From Chlamydomonas sphaeroides (lineage: Eukaryota; Chlorophyta; Chlorophyceae; Chlamydomonadales; Chlamydomonadaceae), in NCBI GenBank assembly GCA_001662425.1, contig BDDC01000270.1, positions 1 through 64,000 on the forward strand: a stretch of DNA of 64,000 nucleotides, read 5' to 3'. The notes below the pieces were generated by a model. The model did not search any database and was not told where the DNA came from. It saw only the letters and a list, made by a program, of their open reading frames with translations. Positions 1 to 10,800 of the stretch are shown here, piece after piece. The number at the start of each line of letters is the position of its first letter. Positions within the stretch are counted from its first letter, which is position 1. The translations under genes and the position numbers were made by a program.

Positions 1-48
1 CCTCCCCTGCCCCCTCCCCTGCCCCCTCCCCTGCCCCCTCCCCTGCCC
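1..48. repeat. Short C/T-rich tandem repeat
   Basis: About four copies of a 12-13 bp unit (cctcccctgcccc) fill the window edge. On the minus strand they lie just inside the intron that follows the U-box exon of the RRM/U-box gene, whose donor GT is at 52-51. Confidence 0.8.
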
Positions 49-52
49 CCAC

Positions 53-3000
53 CGTCGGCCGCCACCACGGGGTCCACCATGTGCTCGGTGGTGATGGGGC
101 AGCACATGAGGTCGTCCACCAGCTTGGCGTGGTCTGGGAGGGGGAGGCGGCCGCAGAGGGGCACCAGACGGCAGCGCAGTCGGCGAGCGCGACGCTGGGA
201 CCCGCGAGCAGGCGCCTGGGCACAGAGCCCTGCCAGCATGTGCCGTGGCACCAACCCCACACCCTCCCCCGCGCAGCCCCCGCGCCCCGACTCACGCAGC
301 GCCGTGGTGAGCAGGCTCATCATGCTGCCCGGCGTCATGCCCGACGCAGCGGCCGCGGGCGTCGCGACGGCGCTGGCGTAGAAGCTGGGCACCTTGAGCG
401 CCGGGGCGGCCGCCGAGGGGGCGGCGGCGGCGGGGCTGGGCGCCGCGGCGGCGGCGACGCCGCTGCTGCTCGCACGCGCCGAGCTGCTGGCGGCGCGCTC
501 CGCCGCCGCCGCGGCGGCGGCGGCGGCCTCGGCTTCGCGCTTCGCCTCGCGCTCCTGCTGCTGCTGCACGGCGGCGTACGTCATTGCCTGTGCAGGAACC
601 CCGGACGGGCGGGGGCGTCTCGAGCTGATCAACCGTGTTGAGGCCCAAAGCAAGAGACGCAAGGTTGGGTGCGTTAGGGCCAGGGCCACGACCAGGGACA
701 GGGGCAGGGACGCGGCGAGGGATGCGGCCAGGGCCCGCGAAGCATGAGGCAGGCTCGCCGGCAGGCGCTTGCCTGTGGGGGAACGACGCCGCCTCGCGCG
801 GCGGCTGGCGCGGCGCCCGAGCTGCCGGCGGCGCCGCCTGCCGCCGCGGCGGCGGCGCGCTGCGCGGCATGGGCCTCGGGGTTGGTGACGGAGATGGGCA
901 GCGGGCCGTACGTGGCGTTGGGCTTGTACTGCTCCACGCACAGGACGTTGTTGACCGCTGCGGTTGGCGGTTGCGGCAGTTGCGTCGGTCGGTCAGGCCG
1001 GGAACCAGCGGTGCGCCAGCTTGCGGGCCATCGCCCGCAAGCTGACAAGGCATAGCGCTAGCTGACAGCGGCCGACAGCACAGCCAACGAAAAGAATCTT
1101 GCCATCGGACCAACGGGCGGGCTGCCAAAGGCAGCCCAGCGCCCCCTAGCCCCCAAGCCGCCAGCGCCGCACCCTTGCGGCCGTTGGCGTAGCGTATGGC
1201 CTTCTGCACCGCCGCCACCTCCACGAACTGCACGATGGCAAAGTGCGTGTCGTAGCTGTCCACGGCCGTGTGCAGCTGCAGCACCTCGCCGAACTCGGAG
1301 AACGAGTTGAAAACGGCCTCGGCCGACATCTCCTCGGGCAGGTTGCGGATGAGCACCTTGAACTTGGCCGTCTATGCGGGCGGAGGCGCGTGGCAGGGGC
1401 AGGGGCAGGGGCAGGGCCGTGGTGTGCTCGTTAGGGCTGGCAGGGGCTGGCAGGGGCAGGCAGGGGCAGGCAGGGGCAGGCAGGGGCAGGCAGGGGCTGG
1501 AAAGGGGCAGGGGTAGCGGCAGGGCAGGCTGCGAGTGCGGACGTTGCACTCGGCCGTCCGTGGTGGAAGAGGCGGGATGGGACGGGCAGGCACGCAGGTT
1601 TGCATGTCGCGCAAGGCGGTGATGCACCCGGGGGCGATGCAGCAGCGGTCGCCAGCAGCGCTGGGCCCCCGTGCGGGCTGCGACGTGGCCCAAACTTGCA
1701 CCTAGCACCGCCGCGGCAAGGGGGGCCCCCAGGGTGCTGAGGGAACAGGTGTTGTTTTCTTCGCCATGTCAACGGCCACGCCTTCTCCATGCCAACGGCC
1801 ATGCCCCGTAGCAAGAAGCACCATGGCGGGCTGTGGATGGTTTCCTTGAGAGCCGCTGAGAGCACCCTAGCGGCGTGGACTTCCATCGGGGTCGTCAACA
1901 GCTCCGACCCCTCCTCACCAGCGTCGACTGTATGACGTCCTTGAACTCCTTGTCGGAGCTGGCAGGGCAGGGCAGGGCAGGTGGCACGGGGCGGGGGTTG
2001 AGAACGGGCCAAGCTCCAGGGCGGCAACACTGAGAGCAGCTGCAGCAGGGGTGGCTGCAGCAGGGGTGGCTGCAGCAGGGGTGGCTGCAGCAGGGGCCCG
2101 GTGCCGGCCCGCAACCCCGGGAGCAGCAGCATCCGGTGAGAGGACGCCGCGGCACCCGGACGAGTCCCCCCCGCTGCGCATGATCGCCCCACGATGGACC
2201 GGGCGCCGCCGTGTGCGCCCACTGGGGTGCAAGCGTTATGCCGGGCTGGCCAGCGCGCCAGCAGGGCAGCGCCGAGCGCCGCGTTGCAACCCCGCGGTGC
2301 AGGCCGTGCAGCATCCAGGGTGCGGCCGCGGCGCTAGGGAGACCCGCTGCTCCGCGGGCGCCCGCCGGCAGCGCCCGCGCTGCACCCTCTCTCCAGGCCG
2401 CCACGGCACCTGCGCTGCGTGCGCTGCGGCCGGTCACGGGGTGCACCCGCGCGGTGACCACACCCCGGCAGCACCTGCAGCGCGACCCCTCGGCCTCTCG
2501 GCCGGAGCCCCCATGCCTCGCCGCCCCTCGGCCGACTCGGCAGGTGCCTCCGGACACCGCACCTAAACTGGACGCGCAGCGGCCGCCCGCGCAGCTCCAG
2601 CGAGAAGCGCCACTTGTCCAGGGCGGCCTTGGCGTCCTGCGGCGGTGCAAGGAGGGCCGCACAGTCGTATGGACAGCCTGCCATCCGCACGGTGTCAGTG
2701 CTACTGGGCAAACACATGTGCTGGGCCGGTCAGCATGCTTGGGAGGGGGGCAGCGGCCGGCAGGGGCTGCTCGCCGAGCGGGCCGGCATGGCCAGGCGCG
2801 CTGCGCCCCCGTCAGCGGGTCTTCGTCTCGCGGCCCAAGCCCGCACCGCACCGCCAGTGCCAGTGCCAGTGCCAACGCCGCCTAGCACACGTGCCCAGCT
2901 CCTCCGCTCGCCATCGGCACCCCAATTCGCCGCCTGCCGGCCCTTGCTGGTCCCTGAGCCACTGCTGCCCCTCCTCCCGGCGCGCACATCTCTGTTGTGG

Positions 3001-3858
3001 AAGTTCAGAAAGGCGCTGCCCCGGTTCTTGCCGTCGGGGGTGGTCAGGATGTCGATGCGCCCCTGCTGCGGTTGCCTGCACGCCTGGCTCAGCACCTGCA
3101 GCAAGGCAGGACAGCGCGGGCCAGCAAACGGTCAAGACGCCACGCTGACCGTGAGGCGGCGGGGCGACAGGGCACGGCCCGTGCCCACAGCGGCCAGGGC
3201 CGCTGGCTGGCGGCGTGGCAGGGTGACCGCTGTGGCCGCCATGGCTGCCGCACGGCGGGAGCCGAGGCGGTGAATGCCGAGCAGCTGAGCTTCGGCAGGC
3301 CAGCGCTGACAGCGAGGTGCGTGCTTGAGCCTCGCCACCTCACGTGGGGGCGCGTGGGGACCCGCCAAGAGCCAGCCCCGCCGCGAAGTCGCACATCTGC
3401 GGCTGCGGCGGCTGGCCACCGTCATGCGCGCGGCGCCGGCCGGCGCCCATACGCCCACGTCCAGCACAGCGGCAGCTGTCCACTCACACCCCTGCCCGCG
3501 GCGGCTCGCTGGCGCCCAGCTGCACGCGGCGGGCCCCAACCAACCCCCCACCGCCGTCCCTCTCAAGATGCCTCTTGGGGCCCGACTGCCGACTGCCGCA
3601 TGTTGCACAAGGCCACCCCGAGCGCCTCGGCCCTGGCGGGCGCGACGCGGCCCGCCGCTCCTGGCCCCAGCCCCAGCCCCAGCGCCAGCCCCAACCCCAG
3701 CCCCAGCCCCAGCCCCAACCCGCCGCGGCGCCAGCTCTCACCCCCAGCACCTCGCTCTTGGGCGCATCGAAGGGAATGCCCTGCACGAACAGCACGCCCC
3801 GGTTGAGGTAGCGCTCGAGGCTTGTGGCGGACTCGATGCCTTTGGTGCTGGAGGCCAT
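53..3858 (-). CDS. RRM RNA-binding protein with U-box (3' end outside window)
   Basis: Eight minus-strand exons read in one phase: 3858-3742, 3095-2988, 2636-2563, 1958-1919, 1371-1173, 957-773, 587-296 and 133-53. The first RRM starts near residue 22 with RNP2-like LFVQGIPF and has RNP1-like NRGSAFLNF. A second RRM begins FKVLIRNLPEEMSAEAVF. After an Ala/Gln/Glu-rich linker, exon 8 encodes LVDDLMCCPITTEHMVDPVV followed by AADG, the start of a U-box (E2-binding domain of ubiquitin ligases). About 365 residues are inside the window. The start ATG at 3858 opens the first exon and gives a short N-terminus before RNP2. The intron between exons 6 and 7 appears to use a GC-AG pair (CAG|GCAAGC). Known: RRMs bind RNA and U-boxes recruit E2 enzymes. 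Inferred: an RNA-linked ubiquitin ligase. The rest of the U-box and the C-terminus are unseen. Confidence 0.8.
1387..1515. repeat. GGCAGG-type minisatellite in intron
   Basis: Runs of gggca/ggcagg units lie inside intron 4 of the RRM/U-box gene, just upstream (minus strand) of the acceptor for the second RRM. No coding role is visible. Confidence 0.75.
2041..2096. repeat. 15-bp tandem repeat in intron
   Basis: Three perfect copies of tgcagcaggggtggc plus a partial fourth lie in intron 3 of the RRM/U-box gene. On the minus strand the copies are rich in CAG and pyrimidines and resemble repeated acceptor sites. Confidence 0.85.
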
Positions 3859-4856
3859 GCTGGCGGCGACGCGACGGAGGCCGGGCGGACGGCTGCGAAG
3901 TTAGGGTCTGGGCGCCCTGTGGTAGGGAGGCAGGGGTTGGGTCGGGGGGTTGGTAGGTGGACGAGTCGCGGAAGAGGAGCGGGGTCCTGGTTTGGGGGAA
4001 CATGTGCTGAAGGATGCTGGCTTGGTGCACGAGGCAGCGGGCAGGGAGTCACAGCAGGCGAGAGGACACATGTGTACGAGGGACGGACGCAGAGGCTGGG
4101 GGCCTCGTCGGGTGGCGCAGCAAGGGCGCGGGAGGCAAGGGCTGGTCGAAGTCTCAGCACGCGCAGCAGGGTTCTCCGGTCGCATGAGCCCGACCGCCTG
4201 CCTTCCGGGCTCTCTACAAGAAGACGTTCTTATCATGGAGTGTGCGTTCGCTGGTGGAGGCGGGGCCGAGCGAGGTGGCGCATGAGGGCGGGAAGGACCG
4301 ATGCGTGAGGCGCGGTGCACTTTAGCACGCGTCAGCCCCTGGATCTATGTGTTGAGTCGGTGGCAGCGGCTGGCGCAGTCAGTAAATGCGCCGTGCGCGA
4401 CCGGCGCGACACAGGCGCACCTCGACGCGCTGAAGCCCCCCGCGCCGGCCGCTGATTCAGGCACAATGCTTGCGTAGTCAGCTTGCCAAGCACAAGCGGC
4501 TCAGGGTTTCGACAGCACGCCGAGCGAAACTAGTCGACCTTGCACGCGTCTCAGAGCACAGTAACAGGGCACGTATCAGAGGGGGTCGTGTCGAGTCTGC
4601 CTACAGTTAGCAAGGTGCGACAAGGCTGACGACGATTGAGCGATCGCGCTGAGTTGTGCTGCGCAGCACGTTTGCTATGCCCCACATTACGTACTTTACA
4701 CAAGCTTCTATTTGCAAGATGTTGTTGCGTCGAAAGCGATAAGACAAGTTAAGAAAGTAGGCCGCGCGACTTGGCGTCCGTCATGTTGGCGACTGGGCTC
4801 TGGCTGGGCATGCCCAGCTAGATGCAGCCGGCCCTAAAAGCCCAGCACAGGGCGCA
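3859..4856. other. Divergent intergenic region
   Basis: This holds the 5' ends of the minus-strand RRM/U-box gene and the plus-strand monooxygenase gene. From about 4470 to 4790 it is clearly less GC-rich than its surroundings, as expected of a shared promoter. I see no firm TATA element and no convincing coding exon. Confidence 0.4.
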
Positions 4857-7800
4857 ATGCCCAGCACCATTGTGCTCGGCGCTGGTATCAGCGGCCTGCA
4901 GACCGCCACGGCGTTCCTGCGGCTTGGGCATAATGTCACCATCATCGAGCAGGCAGAGGACGTCGGGGGCGTATGGCAGTCCTACACGGGATTTAGTGTG
5001 CAAGGTGCGCCTCCACCGGGAGTTGTGCGACGCGCTGCCGAGTAGCCGGAAATGGCGTCTAGCTCATGTCCATCGCGTGGAACAGTTTGTCGGGCATGGC
5101 GGCGTGGTCGGAACGTGGCTCAACGACGCGGACAGCGCAGCGTCTCACGCACACGCGCTTGCTCACGGGCCCTGGCACCGTGCCGTGTGCTGCCGTGCCT
5201 GCCGTGCGCAGCCACCGCCGCCTGCAAGTTCCGCTGTAACAATTCGTTACTGTCTGGACGCAGCGTTGGCGTTGCGTTCTCTGTCCTGGCCGCCCTGCCC
5301 TGGCGGCCCACCGCGGCAGTCCCACAGCGCAGCCCCTGCCCTTGCTCCTGCCCTCCCCTCCCGGCCCCCAGTTCCCCGCGAGTTCTTCACCTTACCGGAC
5401 TTCCCATGCCCGCCGGAGCTGGAGCCGGAGGAGTACCCCACCGGCAGGTCCCTGCTGCGCTACATCATCGCATACGCCCACAAGTTCAACCTGTACAGGT
5501 ACGCCCCGCCCGCCCTTCGCCCGCCCGGCCCCAACTCGCCCCGCTCTGCCTCTTCCCCCGCCCATCTGCCCTCCCCTCCCTCCTCCCTCCCTGTCCCCTG
5601 GCCCACTCGCCAGACACATCATCTTCCGCGCGCGTGTGACCCGCCTTCACCGGCTGGGCGGCCAGTGGCAGTGCTTCTATGACGTGGACGCAGGGGGCTC
5701 GGGCCGCGTGGATGGCGCCGCCGGCGGCGTGGGCCCTGGCGGCAGCGGCCTGGTGCAGCAGCGGCTGACGGCCGATTTCGTGGTGGTGGCCACTGGGCTG
5801 CACTCCACGCCCAACATGCCCGCCATTGAGGTGGGGATGGAAACACGGCGGGCTGGCAGCGGCATACTGATGCGGACGAGAGGGGGGACATGATGCCAAG
5901 AGGATGCGTTGCTGTTGAAGTAACAGTCGACAAAGCGCAAATCCAATGGGGGCGAGGCGAGGCGCGAAAGCAAACAAGGGTTCAGGCCAGCGGCGCTGCG
6001 CCCTGTGTGCCGCTTGGGCCGTCTGGACTGGACGTGTGGGCTGGTGAAGGCCGCCGAAGGGCCGCTCTTTGCGCTGTGTGGTGGTGGCCCCGGAGCTGTT
6101 CTCCGTGCCCTACATGCCCGCCATGGAGGCGGGGGGACTGCTGGGCGAGCAGCACGGACCTCCGCCCCGCGTATGCTCTCGGGCGCCCCATGGGCACTAG
6201 CGACCACGAGGGGCCGACAGCCGCGCAGGGCCTCTCGTGCCGCCCGCTCCGCCTGGGGGTGGGCGTTGCGGCATGGCGGGTGCCGGCGGGGCCGGCGCGA
6301 AGCCGCCGTCGCAGCCAGCCGTCGGCGCGCGTGTGATGCGCTATGTCGCGTTGCGCTGTCCTCGTCACTCTGTGCTGCCGCCCCGCTCTTCCCCCTTCCC
6401 CCAACCCCCGTCCCTCTTCTCTTCGCAGAACTCGCAGATGTTCCGGGGCCGCATCATGCACGTGCAGGACCTGCCCGCGGACGACGGCGAGCTGCAGGCG
6501 ATGGTGGGGCAGGGGCCTCAAAGGCGCAGGGGCAAGGGTTGGGAGGCGCGATGTTGGGTCGGGTAGGGGTGTTGGGCCCGCTGGGGCTGCGGCAGGGGTA
6601 AGTGGGCGTGGAGGGAGAGGGAGGGGGCAAGGGGCAGGAGGGCTGCGTGGGGTCAGGGCCTCGGCAAGGGCGGGGATACGCCGGCGCAGGGCGACGGTAT
6701 GTTGGCAGCAGCTGCCCTCGGGGCAGCGGGGGGCCGGCCGCAAGACGGCTGGAGGCTATCGGCGGGGGACACGCCGGCGGGTGCGGCGGGGGCCGAGCCG
6801 ATCGGCCAGCAGCGGCGGCGCGGCGGTGGGCGGTGGGCAGCGGTCAGCGGCGCAGGGTCCCTCCAGGGCTGGAGGGAAAGCCAGCCGCCGCCTGTCACGT
6901 GGCGCGGCGCCCCCGCTCCACGGCTCCGGGCACGAGCCCCGCTGACCGGCCACTCCCCGGGCCCCCCCCCCGCCCGCTTGCTCGCGCTGCAGGCCGAGGG
7001 CCTGCGGGTGGTGCTGGTGGGCGGCTCCAAGACGGCCGTCGACTCGGCGGCGCGGCTGGCGACTGTTGGCGCGGTGTCGACCGTGGTGGTCTTCCGCCAG
7101 GTGGGGCCGGGCCGGGCTGGGCCGAGCGCGAGAGCAGGCCAGCAGACACTGCCCGGTTCCAACACGCCCGCGCCGCTCCGGACGTGCAACCCTTGCCCCG
7201 GTGCAGGCGCGCTGGGGCCCCTCTCTCCCACGCCTGTGTGCCCTGCTCCTGTCCCCGCTCCTGTGCGTCCTCTGACCCATGGCACCCCTCTCCGCCAGGC
7301 GCACTGGCCCATCTCGCGCTACCCGCTGAACGGCGTGCACTTCACCAAGCTCTTCCACAGCCGCCTTGGCGCCGCCATGCTCGACCCCTACTACGACGCG
7401 GGGCTGTGGGCGCGCACGCGAGGGGTCCTTACCCGGTAGGCGCCTGGGGCCATAGGGGTGTTGGGTTGGGCTCGGGCCGGTTGGGGCCGTCGGGAGCGCG
7501 GACGCAAGGGGCCCTCACCCGGAAGATGCCTGAAGTTGAATGGATGGCGCATGGGAGAGACAGGTGCAGGTGATGACGCTTGGGTGCTCAGGCGTGGGCT
7601 CCAAGCGCCCCAACGCGATGAGTTCAGGGGCGTGGGAACGGTATGGGCCCAGCTGCGCGAGGCTGGCACGTGGCGGGGATGTGGGTCGGGCGGGTCGCCG
7701 CAATGGCAGGCATGGTCGCCAGGCAAACAGCCCGTCGGGTCGGCCCGGCAGGTCAGCCCCATGCGGCTTTGCCTCCTGCACGCCCGGCGCGCCTCGGCCC

Positions 7801-10800
7801 CTGCCCTGCGATGTCCTGTGCCTCCCGCCCCGCCGCAGCCCGCTGCGCCGGCTGTTCTGGCGGCACCTGGAGCGCTCCCTGGCGCGGCAGCACCACCTCA
7901 GCGGTGACCTGCTGCCTGCCATGCCGCTGGACCGCGACCTGCTGTCGGGCGGGCTGGTGCACGACGGCAGGTGGCGGGAGCAGCTGGAGAGCGGCGAGGT
8001 GCAGGCGGTCAAAGGTGGGGCGAGGGGCTGGGCGGGTGGGCGAGGGCGCGGCGGGTGGCATGCGGGTAGGGGAGGGCAGCTTTGGCGATGAGGGTCAGTG
8101 ACTAGGCGGTGGGGAGGGCTGAGGCCGGAGGCCCGTGACGGTGCGCAAGGGGAGCGGGCGGCAGCGAGAGCCCAGAGGTGGTGGGACATTGGGGTCCGGA
8201 GCCCATATGGTTGGGGCCCATGGGCGCCCGTGGCGGTGCGCACCTGGGGTCCGCGGTGGCCAAGAGGGTTTGGAACGGTGGGGACCGGGGCCCTGGGGCA
8301 CTCCCACGGCTGTGCGTGCCGTGAGGGGCGCCAAACGATGCGCCTGGCCCCGAGCTCCGCCGGTGCGTGTTGGCTCGCCAAGCCGCTGCCTAAGTAGCTG
8401 CCTCTGCCGTCCTCCCTGATGTCGTCCGTTGGAACACGTTCTGTGGCCCCGCCCCCAGGCGAGCCGCACCGCTTCACGCCTGACGGCTTGGTGCTGCGAG
8501 GGGGCGACTTCGTGGGGGCGGACCTGGTGGTGCTGGCCACGGGTGCGCAGGGGGGCGGGCGGGCGGGCGTGTGGGGATGGCGGTTGGCGTGCATGTGCAA
8601 AAGAACAAGAGCACCTGGAGGGTGCCTTGCCGGCTGTGTTGCGTCGGACTGGGCGGTGCTGGCAAGGGTTGGGGCAGGGAGGCATTGGAGGGCGGCAGTG
8701 CAGCGCAGCGCATCGCATGCAGTATGCGTGCAGTCCGTCGCCCACTGCCGCTCACCTCGCTCCCCTGCCTCCCGTGCCTGGCCCCATCCAGGCCACCGCA
8801 AGGACTACTCGTTCATCGACGCCGACACGCTGTCCAAGCTGGGCGTGCAGCGCGACGGGCTGTACCTGTACCGCCACGTGCTACCGCCGCTGGTTCGCAA
8901 CATCGCCTTTGTGGGCGCAGAGGTGCGCCGGCTAGGGGGGCCGGGAAGGGCGGGCAGGCGGTTCGGGCCGTCGTTGAGGAGGTGCGCGGGCGCGAGGGAG
9001 TTTGCAGGTGGTGGAGCAGGGGCTGCCGGCGGAGCAGGAGGGGCTGATATGAGCACGGCCTGACGCCGCAGCCTGCCCGCCTGCCTGCCCCCCTGCCTTG
9101 CACCCGCCCGCCTGCCGCACTCCGCAGGCCAACAGCCTCAACAACCCGCTCACCAGCTACCTGCAGGCCGAGTGGCTGGCGGCGTGTATAAAGGTGCGGC
9201 AAGGGGGGGCCGGCAGGGGGGCCGGCAGGGGGTGTGCCGCGCGCTCTGGCAGGGACGCGGGCCCGCTGGTGGAGCGGTGGGGCAGGACCGCCGCGGCAGC
9301 CAGGGGCGAGCCGGGCAAAAGGCAAACGGCGAACGGCAAACGCGTGGCGCAGGCCGGGCCGGGCCGGGCTCCCGGACAGCCTGCCTGCGTGTTGTTGTGT
9401 AGCCGGCGATTGCGGCGGTGGAGGCTGCCGCGCCTGGTCCCTCTCTCGTCCGGCGGCGCTTCATGCTGCGGTCGTGACAGGACACCTGATGCTTCCTGCC
9501 TCCCTCCCGCCCTGCTGCCTGCCTTGCCGCCCCACGGACGCAGGAGCGCGTGCGGCTGCCCCCGCCACACGAGATGATGGCGGACCTGCAGCGCCAGATA
9601 CGGTGGGGCGCGGGGTTTGCGGGAGTCCTAGCGGGCTAGGGTATTGCGTTGGTGGTGTGGTTGCAGCGCCAGATACGGTGGGCTGCGGGATTGCATATTG
9701 TTTGGGTTTAGGTTTCTAAGGGTCTGGGGCTGTGTGGTTTAAGGCACCTGCAGCGCCAGATACGGTGGATGGGGTGGGGTCACGCGGAGAAGGGGCGGCA
9801 GGCGGCGGTACCGCAGCAGCGGCAATGCTCGGCGCGGGCCTCTCTTCTGCTGCTGCGGCCCCGGGCGTGCTCACCTGATCTCGTGCCTGACGTCGTGCTG
9901 TGCCTGCGCCCGCGCCTGCCGCACCCGCGCTATTGGGGTCCACAGCTGGCAGCGCCGCAAGCTGCCACCCAACGCCGACCGCGCCGCCATGATCGGCATC
10001 TACGTGCACCACTACCACGACATGCTGCTGCAGGGTGGGCAGCGAGCGGGCCTGGAGGTGCTCTGGGGGAGCTGGAGGCTACCCCGAGTACCAGTGGCCC
10101 AATGAACTTGCCCTTGCCGCCACGCTCACGCGCCATCCGGTCTGTGTGGCCCGGTCCCCGGTCTGGAGACGGCGCGCCTCGGCGCCTCGACAGATTCCTT
10201 TCACCTGCCCGGCCCCGCTGATCCTCAACCCCACTTGCCTGCTTGACGTGTCCACTGTCCTGGCTGCCTCTCCACCCATAACATACCCATTGCCTGCCTC
10301 GCTCTCCCCCTGCCCCCATCAGACATGGGCCTGCCCTGCCGCCGCAAGCCGGGCTTGTGGCGCGAGTGCTTTGAACCCTACACCGCCGCCGACTACGGCA
10401 GCCTGCGCGCCGAGCTGCTCGGTGAAGCCGGCCACAAGCGCCGCCGCGGCAGCGTCGGCTCGGCCGAGGAGGCAGCGGCGCTGCGCGTGTCGGCGGCCGC
10501 GGCGGCGGCGGTTGCGCCCGACGTGTACGACGTGTCGCGTGGGGAGGTCAGCGTGGGCTTCGGAATGCCCAGGCCGAGCCGCAGGTCCGGCGGCGCCGGC
10601 GGCATCAGCAGCATCAGCATGGGCCGGCGGCGGCTGACGGCGGAGGTGGTGCCCACAGAGGGCGACGCGGTGGCTGCCGATGCGGACGGGCGCTGGTGGG
10701 TGACGGAGGCGGCGGAGGGCGTGGAGGACAGGGGCGGTGGGATGCCGTTTGGGCTGCAGGACGCCGCACCCGACGCCCGATACCGCCCGCCGCCATCCGC

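Noticed and set aside
292..1356. Long minus-strand open frame through the start of the window
   Set aside because: It reads through introns and mixes frames; only the part matching the second RRM (1371-1173) is coding.
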